The notes under the pieces were generated by a model. The model was not told where the DNA came from. It worked only from the letters and a program-made list of their open reading frames with translations, and made no database searches. From positions 1 to 6,504 of the forward strand of contig DASUJB010000162.1 in assembly GCA_036279475.1 (NCBI GenBank): DNA of 6,504 nt. Direction: 5' to 3'. The translations under genes were made by a program, and so were the position numbers. Positions 1-5,410 of the stretch are shown here, piece by piece (position 1 is the first letter of the stretch; each line of letters begins with the position of its first letter). The DNA comes from ZC4RG19 sp036279475. Its GTDB lineage: Bacteria; Actinomycetota; Acidimicrobiia; Acidimicrobiales; VFJN01.

Positions 1-339
1 GGCGAAGCTGCGGCGCACGAAGGACCGGAGGGTCAGCTCCCGGGACCCGGCCGTGCTGTCCGTGAGGCAGGCGACCACCCGTCCTGCCGCCATCCGGACC
101 ACCTCGACGAACAACGGGTCCTTTCCGCCGAACAGCTCGTAGACCGTGGGCCGGGGCGTCCCGGCCTGTCGAGCCACCGCCTCGATGGTGGCGCCCCGGT
201 AGCCGTGCCGGCCGAACACCGCCAGGGCCGCCTCCAGCACCTGCCGCCGCTGCTCCTCCACCGGCACCGCACGCGGGCGACCCGGCCCACGCCGCGCGCG
301 GCCCTCGGACGGTTCGGTTGGGGCCGCGGTGTCGCCCAT
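1..339 (-). CDS. TetR/AcrR-family transcriptional regulator, N-terminal part (C-terminus off the window)
   Basis: The first 113 residues are visible; the rest lies beyond base 1. TetR-family proteins are dimeric repressors with an N-terminal helix-turn-helix domain and a C-terminal ligand pocket. Here an Arg/Gly/Pro-rich arm (about residues 14-24, RARRGPGRPRA) precedes helix 1 (about 28-46). The HTH follows (about 50-70, with ATIEAVARQAG then TPRPTVYELF), ending in the typical GGKDPLF. The start is ATG at 339-337. An AGGGG Shine-Dalgarno (plus-strand bases 347-351) sits 7 nt upstream. The gene is divergent from the acyl-CoA dehydrogenase at 450, the usual arrangement for a local regulator of acyl-CoA metabolism. 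The ligand pocket is not visible, so the inducer (an acyl-CoA would fit the context) is inference. Family assignment is secure; the regulated target is not proven. Confidence 0.93.
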   Translation of the reverse strand, partial: MGDTAAPTEPSEGRARRGPGRPRAVPVEEQRRQVLEAALAVFGRHGYRGATIEAVARQAGTPRPTVYELFGGKDPLFVEVVRMAAGRVVACLTDSTAGSRELTLRSFVRRSFA

Positions 340-361
340 CGGAAAGCCCCTGCACGCTCCT

Positions 362-378
362 TCGCCGACGGTCGGCAA
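362..378. promoter_or_regulatory. Candidate TetR operator (inverted repeat)
   Basis: GCCGAC-G-GTCGGC (364-376) is a perfect 6-1-6 inverted repeat, with one more matching pair at 362/378 around a single mismatch. Its size and symmetry suit a TetR dimer. It lies in the divergent region between the TetR-type gene and the acyl-CoA dehydrogenase, overlapping the probable -10/start-site zone of the TetR-type gene. That position would allow autorepression. The binding role is inferred from position and symmetry only. Confidence 0.45.
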
Positions 379-383
379 CGCTA
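378..383 (-). promoter_or_regulatory. Candidate -10 element of the TetR-type gene
   Basis: Read on the minus strand this is TAGCGT, matching the actinobacterial TAnnnT pattern. It would place transcription start near 371 and give a leader of about 30 nt containing the AGGGG ribosome site. No good -35 is visible at 17-18 bp. The element sits inside an 8-bp palindrome CGCTAGCG (379-386) and next to the inverted repeat at 362-378. Confidence 0.3.
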
Positions 384-435
384 GCGCCCCCGACCCGACG
401 ACGGGGACGGGGACGGCGTCCACCCACCCCCCGGC

Positions 436-441
436 TAGCCT
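436..441 (+). promoter_or_regulatory. Candidate -10 element of the acyl-CoA dehydrogenase (leaderless)
   Basis: TAGCCT lies 8 nt before the GTG start at 450, the spacing expected when transcription begins at or next to the start codon. No Shine-Dalgarno is visible ahead of the GTG, which supports a leaderless transcript, a common class in high-GC actinobacteria. A convincing -35 hexamer is absent. Confidence 0.35.
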
Positions 442-449
442 CCGCGGCC

Positions 450-1598
450 GTGCGCCGCGACATCTTCGACGACGACCACGAGCTGTTCCGCGAGAGCGTG
501 CGGCGGTTCATCGCCGTCGAGCTGGCTCCCCGCAACGAGGAGTGGGAGCAGGCGGGGGTGGTGGACCGCTCGCTGTTCACCGGCGCCGGCCGCCACGGCT
601 TCCTCGGCATGGCCGCACCCGAGCGCTACGGCGGCGGCGGGGTCGCCGACTTCCGGTACAACCTCGTCATCGCCGAGGAGGTGCAGCGGGGCGGCATCAA
701 CGCCGCCGGGCTGGGCTGGACGCTGCACAACGACATCTGCCTCCCCTACTTCCTGTCGCTGTGCAACGACGAGCAGAGGGCGCGCTGGCTGCCGGGGATC
801 TGCTCGGGGGAGCTCGTCACCGCCATCGCCATGACCGAGCCCGGCATCGGCTCCGACCTGGCGTCGATGACCACCACCGCCCGGCGCGACGGCGACCACT
901 ACGTCGTCGACGGCTCGAAGACGTTCATCACCAACGGCGTCAACGCCGACCTCGTCATCACCGCGGTCAAGACCGACCCGGCGCAGCGGCACAGGGGCAT
1001 GTCGCTCGTCGTCGTGGAGCGCGGCATGGAGGGGTTCGAGCGGGGGCGCAACCTCGACAAGATCGGCATGCACGCCCAGGACACGGCCGAGCTCTCCTTC
1101 TCGGGTGTCCGCGTGCCGGTCGCCAACCGCCTCGGCGACGAGGGCGAGGGGTTCCGCTACCTGGTCACCAACCTGCCCCAGGAGCGGCTGTCGATCGGCG
1201 CCACCGGCGTGGCCGCCGCCCGGGTGACCTTCGAGGCGACCCTGGCCTACGTCAAGGAGCGGCAGGCCTTCGGCCAGCCCGTCGGCTCCTTCCAGAGCAG
1301 CCGGTTCCGCATGGCCGAGATGGCGACCGAGATCGAGATCGCCCAGACCTACGTCGACCGCTGCGTGCTGGCGCTGAACGCCGGCGAGCTCACGGCCGAG
1401 GAGGCATCGATGGCCAAGTGGTGGTGCACCGAGCTGCAGGGCCGCGTGGCGGACGCGTGCGTGCAGCTCCACGGGGGCTACGGCTACATGCGCGAGTACC
1501 CGGTGGCCCGCGCCTTCGCCGACGCCCGAGTCACCCGCATCTACGGCGGGACCACGGAGATCATGAAGGAGATCATCGGGCGGGGCCTGGGCCTCTAG
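450..1598 (+). CDS. Acyl-CoA dehydrogenase, LCAD/isovaleryl-CoA-dehydrogenase-like
   Basis: This is an FAD-dependent flavoenzyme of 382 aa, the usual length, catalysing alpha,beta-dehydrogenation of an acyl-CoA thioester in beta-oxidation or branched-chain catabolism and passing electrons to ETF. Signature 1 lies around M128-TEPGIGSD-136, followed by GSKTFITNG (155-163). The FAD/dimer motif RQAFGQ starts at R271, and signature 2, HGGYGY...EY, at H341. IYGGTTEIMKE begins at I364. Gly366 replaces the MCAD-type catalytic Glu, whereas Glu245 in LPQERLSIG sits where LCAD and isovaleryl-CoA dehydrogenase carry theirs. The C-terminal half resembles mammalian LCAD as I recall it. The GTG at 450 is chosen because an upstream in-frame ATG (318) would overlap the divergent TetR-type gene and add 44 Arg/Pro-rich residues unlike the family. 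It faces another dehydrogenase gene, 15 bp away. Family is certain; chain-length preference is not. Confidence 0.95.
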   Translation: MRRDIFDDDHELFRESVRRFIAVELAPRNEEWEQAGVVDRSLFTGAGRHGFLGMAAPERYGGGGVADFRYNLVIAEEVQRGGINAAGLGWTLHNDICLPYFLSLCNDEQRARWLPGICSGELVTAIAMTEPGIGSDLASMTTTARRDGDHYVVDGSKTFITNGVNADLVITAVKTDPAQRHRGMSLVVVERGMEGFERGRNLDKIGMHAQDTAELSFSGVRVPVANRLGDEGEGFRYLVTNLPQERLSIGATGVAAARVTFEATLAYVKERQAFGQPVGSFQSSRFRMAEMATEIEIAQTYVDRCVLALNAGELTAEEASMAKWWCTELQGRVADACVQLHGGYGYMREYPVARAFADARVTRIYGGTTEIMKEIIGRGLGL

Positions 1599-1613
1599 CG
1601 GTCCCCCGGCCGT

Positions 1614-2879
1614 TCACCCCTCCTGGCCCGTCGACGACCCGCGCAGCAGGTCACGGGCGATGTGGGTGATCTGGATCTCGTCGGTCCCGCCGTAGATCTG
1701 GAGCACCTTGGCGTCACGGGCGAGCTGCTCGACCTGGAACTCGCTCATGTACCCGTTCCCCCCGAAGAGCTGGACGGCCTCCATGGCCACCTCGACGGCA
1801 GCGCGCGCCGCGTACAGCTTCATGGCCGACGCCTGGGCCAGGGTGAAGCCCCTCCCCGTGGCCGAGGCCTCCACGACCCGGAAGACCAGGTTCTCCACGT
1901 TGAGGCGGGCCACCTCCATGCGGGCGAGCTTGTCCTGGATGAGCTGGAACTCGCCGATGGGCTGGCCGAACTGCACGCGGTCCCGGGCGTAGGCCACGCA
2001 CAGGTCCAGGCACTGCGAGATGATGCCCAGCGCCATGGCCGCCACGCCGGAGCGCTCCTGGAGGAACGTGGCCTTGGCGCCGGCCCGGCCGCCCCCCTCG
2101 GGGTCCTCCGTCTCGCCGAGGAGCCGGTCGCGACCGACCCGCACGTCGGTGAGGAAGAGCTCGCCGGTGGGCGAGCTGTGCATGCCCATCTTCCGCAGGG
2201 GCTTCGACCGCTCGAAGCCCGGCATGCCCGCGTCGAGCACGAAGCTGAGCACCTTGCGCTCGGGGGGCGGGTTGCCCTCGTCCAGCTTGCAGATGAAGAC
2301 GACGGTGTCGGCGTAGGGACCGTTGGTGATGAAGGTCTTCGACCCGTTGAGCAGGTACTCGTCGCCATCGCGCCGGGCCGTCGAGCGCATCGAGCCGAAG
2401 GCGTCGGAGCCCGAGCCGGGCTCGGTGATGGCCCACGCGCCGATCTTGTCCATCGTGAGCAGGTCGAGGGCCCACCGCTCCTGCTGGGCGACGGTCCCCC
2501 GGGCCATGATCGCCGCCGAGGTGAGGCCCATCGAGACCCCCATGGCCGTGACCATCCCCGGGCTCCACCGGCACAGCTCGATGAGGGGGATCATCTGGAA
2601 GGCGGCGGCGTTGGCCGCCGCCACGGGATCGCGAGGCGCCGCCTCGCCGGGCGCGTCGGCCACCTCGCCGGCGGCCACGGCACGGGCATGGGCGAGCTGC
2701 CGCTCGAACCGGTCGCGGGCCATGGCGTCCATGCCGAACGTGCGGAGGAGCTTGCGCAGCACGTCGTAGGGAGGCAGGTCGCCGTGCTCGAGCTGGCGGT
2801 GGCGCGGCACGACCTCCTTGTCGATGAAGTCGCGCACCGCCGCTCGCACCATCTGCTGTTCCTCGGACCACTCGATCAC
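1614..2879 (-). CDS. Acyl-CoA dehydrogenase with extended N-terminal domain
   Basis: This FAD enzyme of 421 aa is about 40 residues longer than its neighbour at 450. Signature 1 is WAITEPGSGSD (149-159), then GSKTFITNG (179-187). RVQFGQPIG begins at R301, FGGNGYMSE at F372 and IYGGTDEIQ at I395. Gly397 occupies the MCAD catalytic-Glu position; Glu275 in FLQERSG is the likely base, as in LCAD or isovaleryl-CoA dehydrogenase. The N-terminal helical domain is unusual: after LRTFGM (about 45-50) an Ala-rich charged segment (about 52-95) replaces the usual PExYGG-type loop. The GTG start at 2879 has GGAGG 5 nt upstream (plus-strand 2885-2889) and gives the typical xxWSEEQQMVR beginning. The frame stays open 284 codons further upstream, but only as antisense to carD. 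It is convergent with the first dehydrogenase and divergent from carD. Substrate unknown. Confidence 0.94.
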   Translation of the reverse strand: MIEWSEEQQMVRAAVRDFIDKEVVPRHRQLEHGDLPPYDVLRKLLRTFGMDAMARDRFERQLAHARAVAAGEVADAPGEAAPRDPVAAANAAAFQMIPLIELCRWSPGMVTAMGVSMGLTSAAIMARGTVAQQERWALDLLTMDKIGAWAITEPGSGSDAFGSMRSTARRDGDEYLLNGSKTFITNGPYADTVVFICKLDEGNPPPERKVLSFVLDAGMPGFERSKPLRKMGMHSSPTGELFLTDVRVGRDRLLGETEDPEGGGRAGAKATFLQERSGVAAMALGIISQCLDLCVAYARDRVQFGQPIGEFQLIQDKLARMEVARLNVENLVFRVVEASATGRGFTLAQASAMKLYAARAAVEVAMEAVQLFGGNGYMSEFQVEQLARDAKVLQIYGGTDEIQITHIARDLLRGSSTGQEG

Positions 2880-2919
2880 CGCGACCTCCGGACGTCGTCG
2901 CACCTCAGGGGCACGCCAC

Positions 2920-2925
2920 AACCTA
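2920..2925 (-). promoter_or_regulatory. Candidate -10 element of the second acyl-CoA dehydrogenase
   Basis: On the minus strand this reads TAGGTT (TAnnnT type). It would start transcription near 2913, leaving a leader of about 35 nt with the GGAGG site ahead of the GTG at 2879. The -35 region, 17 bp upstream, is poor (TGCCCG). The 120-bp region 2880-2999 must also hold the divergent carD promoter. Confidence 0.35.
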
Positions 2926-2957
2926 GGGAACTTCGGTGTGGCGGGCACCTCCCGAGA

Positions 2958-2966
2958 TGGCATCCT
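2958..2966 (+). promoter_or_regulatory. Possible extended -10 of carD
   Basis: TGG-CATCCT resembles an extended -10 (TGn plus a CAnnnT hexamer). It would start carD transcription near 2973, leaving room for the GAGGAG ribosome site at 2989-2994. Two AGGGAC copies (2969-2974 and 2980-2985) lie one helical turn apart just downstream. No clear -35 is visible; this is a weak call. Confidence 0.2.
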
Positions 2967-2999
2967 GTAGGGACCCCACAGGGACGTCGAGGAGCTGCG

Positions 3000-3485
3000 G
3001 TGTCGTTTCGCGTCAAGGACCGGGTCGTGTACCCCCACCACGGAGCGGCGGTGATCGAGGCCACCGAGACCCGTCCCATGCCGCCGAGCGGTGAGGAGAG
3101 GGAGTTCTTCGTCCTCCGCATGACCCACGGCGACCTGGTGCTCAAGGTCCCGGTCGACCGGGCCGAGGAGATCGGGATGCGCTACCCGATCAGCGTCGAG
3201 GACGTCGAGGACGTGTTCGAGGTGCTGGCCAAGAAGGACGTGCGGGAGCCGACGAACTGGTCCCGCCGGTTCAAGAACCACCAGGAGAAGCTCAAGTCGG
3301 GCGACGTGTACCAGGTGGCCGAGGTGGTCCGGAACCTGGCGCTGCGCGACAACGACAAGGGCCTCTCGGCCGGCGAGAAGTCGATGTTCGTGAAGGCCCG
3401 CCAGGTGCTGGTGTCCGAGCTGGCCTTCGCCCTCGACATCAGCGAGGACGACGCCATGGACCGCCTGGCGCAGACCATCGCCTGA
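3000..3485 (+). CDS. carD: CarD-family RNA polymerase-binding transcriptional regulator
   Basis: CarD binds the RNA polymerase beta subunit and the upstream fork of the promoter bubble, stabilising open complexes at rRNA and many housekeeping promoters. The 161 aa match the mycobacterial protein (162 aa) along their whole length. The Tudor-like RNAP-interaction domain (about 1-55) begins MSFRVKDRVVYPHHGAA and has Arg25 in ETR. The helical DNA-binding domain (about 65-161) has EPTNWSRR with Trp87, equivalent to mycobacterial Trp85 that wedges into the minor groove, and GLSAGEKSM (121-129). The mycobacterial Arg47 contact is Lys49 here, a conservative change. A two-residue insertion near residue 30 accounts for the offset. 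The GTG start is preceded by GAGGAG 5 nt upstream. The longer open frame upstream is antisense to the dehydrogenase and is not coding. ispD, which follows carD in mycobacteria, is absent here. Confidence 0.97.
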   Translation: MSFRVKDRVVYPHHGAAVIEATETRPMPPSGEEREFFVLRMTHGDLVLKVPVDRAEEIGMRYPISVEDVEDVFEVLAKKDVREPTNWSRRFKNHQEKLKSGDVYQVAEVVRNLALRDNDKGLSAGEKSMFVKARQVLVSELAFALDISEDDAMDRLAQTIA

Positions 3486-3537
3486 GCCTGCTCCTCGGCC
3501 ACGCTCGACGGCCGTCCCGCACCCCGGGCGGCCCGAG

Positions 3538-3558
3538 CCGGGCAGGCGACCGGCCCGG
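3538..3558 (+). terminator. Possible carD terminator hairpin (no T-tract)
   Basis: CCGGGC (3538-3543) pairs with GCCCGG (3553-3558) across a 9-nt loop, about 50 nt after the carD stop. A competing 5-bp hairpin (3531-3535 with 3539-3543) overlaps it. No run of T follows, so it fits only the U-tract-less terminators proposed for high-GC actinobacteria. Confidence 0.25.
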
Positions 3559-3823
3559 GCGGCGATCCCGTTCGGCGTCCCGCCCCGCGGGGTGCACCGG
3601 TGGGAGAGCGCGCACCGCAGCCCGGCCCCGACCGTCGGCGCCCGACCTCCCGGCTGGCCCCGCCGGCAGGACCTGCCGACGAGGACCGACCGGTGGCGGG
3701 AAGGGTGCTGCGGCACAGACCTCTGCGCCACCGTGGTGGGCGAGGCAGCGCCGGAACGCCTCGAGCATGGGGCGGGTCTCGGTGAGTCAGCGCTGGCGAG
3801 ACTGGGATGGGGCCCCGGGAGTT

Positions 3824-3846
3824 CCCACAGGTGCTCTGACCTGGGG
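3824..3846 (-). terminator. Hairpin directly after tRNA-Val, possible terminator
   Basis: CCC-A-CAGGT (3824-3832) pairs with ACCTG-GGG (3839-3846), an 8-bp stem with one bulged base and a 6-nt loop. On the minus strand it begins immediately after the encoded CCA of the tRNA. It is the most stem-like element near that 3' end, but no T-tract follows; it could equally guide 3' trimming of the precursor. Confidence 0.35.
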
Positions 3847-3923
3847 TGGTGGGCGTAACAGGGCTCGAACCTGTGACCTCACGCGTGTGAAGCGTGCGCT
3901 CTGGCCGACTGAGCTATACGCCC
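3847..3923 (-). tRNA. tRNA-Val (anticodon CAC), CCA encoded
   Basis: This is a 77-nt cloverleaf on the minus strand. The acceptor stem GGGCGTA/TACGCCC is perfect over 7 bp. The D arm is GCTC...GAGC with a 9-nt loop. The anticodon stem CACGC/GCGTG is perfect, with loop TTCACAC giving anticodon CAC, which reads GTG valine codons, abundant in this GC-rich genome. The variable loop is AGGTC. The T arm is ACAGG/CCTGT with loop TTCGAAC. The discriminator is A (3850), and CCA is encoded at 3849-3847. It follows the amidase gene by 26 bp on the same strand, so it may be co-transcribed or use a promoter at the end of that gene. Confidence 0.98.
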
Positions 3924-3933
3924 GGGAGGGGTC

Positions 3934-3939
3934 ATGGTA
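3934..3939 (-). promoter_or_regulatory. Candidate -10 element of tRNA-Val
   Basis: On the minus strand this reads TACCAT (TAnnnT), 10 bp before the mature 5' end at 3923, which would leave only a few nucleotides of 5' leader. A weak TTCGGA lies 19 bp further upstream, inside the 3' end of the amidase gene. This suggests the tRNA can be transcribed independently of the amidase. Confidence 0.35.
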
Positions 3940-3949
3940 GCAAGCTCGG

Positions 3950-5359
3950 TCAGCCGGCTCCGAACGGGGCGAGGGGCTCGAGGCCCATCAGGTCCTCGAG
4001 GAAGGTGAGGCAACGCAGGACGGCCACGTCGGCGTGCTGGGGACCCACCACCTGGAGGCCCACCGGGAGGCCGTCGGACGTGAAGCCCACGCAGACGGTT
4101 CCCGCCGGCGACCCGGTCATGTTGAACGGGTACGTGTAGCGCACCCAGTTGGCGTCGTCGCGGCCGTCGATCGTGCCGTCGCCACCGAGGGGCGGGAGCT
4201 GGCCGGCCACGGTCGGCGTGAGCAGCAGCTGCCCCCCGCGGAAGACCTCGACGAGCCGGGCGTTGAGCAGGTGGCCGGTGTCGGCGGCTCGGGCGAAGCG
4301 GATGGCCGGCAACGAGGCGGCCTGGTCGACCAGCAGCGCCAGGCCCGGGTCCACCCGGGCCCAGGCGTCGGGGTCGGCGCGGGCCGGCTCCAGCACCCGC
4401 AGGCAGTAGACCCCCACGAGGACCAGCCAGTCCTCCACGGGATCCTCGGCGAAGACGGTGTCGAGCCGCTCGACCTCGGTGCCCGCCTCGGCCAGCTGGT
4501 CGACGGCTGCCTCGCACAGGCGCAGCACCTCGCCGTCGGTGGTGCCGTACCCGAGCGTCGGCGACCAGGCGACGCGGCGGGGCGGGTGGAGGTCGAGGAG
4601 AGAGCGCGACCACGACGCCTCGGGCAGGGGCAGCGACGTCCGGTCGGTCGGCTCGGGCCCGACCACGGCGTCGAGCACCAGGGCCTGGTCCCGAGCTTGG
4701 CGGGTCAGCACGCCCCGGGTGGAGAGCCCGGGCCACTCGGGCGGGACGGGACCCCCCGACGGCACCCGCCCCAGCGACGGCTTCAGGGCCGTCAGCCCGG
4801 TGGCTGCAGCGGGGATGCGGATCGAGCCGCCGCCGTCGGAGCCGGTGGCCAGCGGGACGAGGCCGGCCGCCACCGCCGCCGCCGAGCCGCCCGAGGAGCC
4901 CCCGACCGACCGGCCCGGCGACCACGGGTTGCCCGTGGCGCCGAAGGTGAGGTTGACCGTGTCCGGCTTCCACCCGTGCTCGGGGGTGTTGGTCTTGCCG
5001 ACCACCACGCAACCGGCGGCTCGCAGGCGCTCGACCAGGGTGGAGTCTCCCGTGGCCGGCGGCCCGGCGGCGTCGAGCGCCGAGCCCCTGGAGGTGACGT
5101 AGCCGGCGGCGTCCTCGAGGTCCTTGACCCCCACCGGCACCCCGGCCAGGGGGCCGACGTCCTCGCCGGCGGCCAGTCGCCCGTCGATGGCCCGGGCCTC
5201 GGCCAGGGCGGCGTCGGCGTCGACGGCCACGAAGGCGCCGAGTTGCCCGTCGAGCCGCTCGATGCGGTCGAGGGCGGCCTCGACCACCTCGCGTGCTGCC
5301 ACCGACCTCGACGTCACCCGCTCGGCCAGTGCGGCGACCGTCGTGGTGCGGAAGTCCAT
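3950..5359 (-). CDS. Amidase-signature (AS) family hydrolase
   Basis: This 469-aa protein is of normal AS-family length. The family hydrolyses carboxamides by a Ser-cisSer-Lys triad, and all three residues are present: Lys79 in GVPVGVKD, Ser155 in the GGSSGGS loop (153-159) and nucleophile Ser179 in GSDGGGSIRIP (173-183). The Ser-Ser spacing of 24 matches FAAH and malonamidase E2. GKTNTPEHGW (121-130) and the C-terminal PFNMTGSPAG and GLPVGLQVVG motifs are also typical. GatA normally has a GKTNMDEF-type motif, so this is probably a free-standing amidase, not the tRNA amidotransferase subunit; no gatB or gatC is in view. There is no signal peptide or membrane segment, so it should be cytoplasmic. 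Substrate unknown (aryl or acyl amides are possible). The start is the ATG at 5359 with only a weak GTGGGG upstream. It lies 174 bp after murF and 26 bp before tRNA-Val. Confidence 0.93.
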   Translation of the reverse strand: MDFRTTTVAALAERVTSRSVAAREVVEAALDRIERLDGQLGAFVAVDADAALAEARAIDGRLAAGEDVGPLAGVPVGVKDLEDAAGYVTSRGSALDAAGPPATGDSTLVERLRAAGCVVVGKTNTPEHGWKPDTVNLTFGATGNPWSPGRSVGGSSGGSAAAVAAGLVPLATGSDGGGSIRIPAAATGLTALKPSLGRVPSGGPVPPEWPGLSTRGVLTRQARDQALVLDAVVGPEPTDRTSLPLPEASWSRSLLDLHPPRRVAWSPTLGYGTTDGEVLRLCEAAVDQLAEAGTEVERLDTVFAEDPVEDWLVLVGVYCLRVLEPARADPDAWARVDPGLALLVDQAASLPAIRFARAADTGHLLNARLVEVFRGGQLLLTPTVAGQLPPLGGDGTIDGRDDANWVRYTYPFNMTGSPAGTVCVGFTSDGLPVGLQVVGPQHADVAVLRCLTFLEDLMGLEPLAPFGAG

Positions 5360-5364
5360 GCCCC

Positions 5365-5370
5365 ACCGTA
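5365..5370 (-). promoter_or_regulatory. Candidate -10 element of the amidase gene
   Basis: On the minus strand this reads TACGGT (TAnnnT), 5 nt ahead of the ATG. With the weak ribosome site, this suggests a leaderless or near-leaderless transcript, so the amidase need not depend on read-through from murF. The gap is slightly shorter than usual for such promoters. Confidence 0.3.
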
Positions 5371-5410
5371 GCGACTGGCCGCGGGAGCGGCCCCGGGACG
5401 CCCTCGCCGG

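Larger units (their letters stand above)
3486..3846. other. 361-bp intergenic region without a convincing gene
   Basis: This lies between the carD stop and the 3' end of the minus-strand tRNA-Val. Several short frames are open on both strands, but they lack ribosome sites, are Arg/Pro/Gly-rich and resemble no family I know. The stretch is rich in GC inverted repeats: 3496-3500 with 3510-3514; 3538-3543 with 3553-3558; CCCCGCGGGG at 3583-3592; CGGCAGG-A-CCTGCCG at 3664-3678; GTCTCG/CGAGAC at 3776-3781 with 3797-3802; and 3824-3846. None has a T-tract. Some may end transcription from carD and from the tRNA, which converge here. A small RNA cannot be excluded. Confidence 0.6.

Noticed and set aside
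318..449. 44-codon upstream extension of the first dehydrogenase from an ATG at 318
   Set aside because: It overlaps the start of the divergent TetR-type gene, is Arg/Pro-rich, and precedes the family-typical N-terminus beginning at the GTG at 450.
329..1669. 446-aa open frame overlapping the first dehydrogenase in another frame
   Set aside because: The translation is almost all Arg, Ala, Gly, Pro and His, a shadow of the true gene; none of its sequence matches a family.
1662..2999. Open frame on the plus strand running 446 codons into carD
   Set aside because: It is antisense to the second acyl-CoA dehydrogenase, low in complexity (Leu/Gly/His/Arg-rich) and an artefact of strong G/C third-position bias. 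carD has its own GTG with a good ribosome site at the family's normal N-terminus.
2880..3731. 284-codon upstream extension of the second dehydrogenase on the minus strand
   Set aside because: It is antisense to carD and resembles no protein. The GTG at 2879 with GGAGG 5 nt upstream gives the standard family N-terminus.
3439..3768. Possible 109-aa minus-strand gene between the tRNA and carD
   Set aside because: No ribosome site, Arg/Pro-rich composition, overlap with the carD 3' end and no recognisable family.
3847..3950. tRNA-Val considered as an integration (att) site
   Set aside because: No integrase, no direct repeat of the tRNA 3' end and no mobile-element genes are seen in the window.
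3950..5359. Amidase considered as GatA of the tRNA amidotransferase
   Set aside because: The GKTNTPEHGW motif differs from the GatA GKTNMDEF type, and no gatB or gatC is nearby; general amidase is safer.
3879..5366. 495-aa open frame overlapping the amidase gene in another frame
   Set aside because: The Arg/Gly/Pro-rich translation lacks motifs, whereas the frame ending at 3950 has the complete amidase triad. It also runs into the tRNA.
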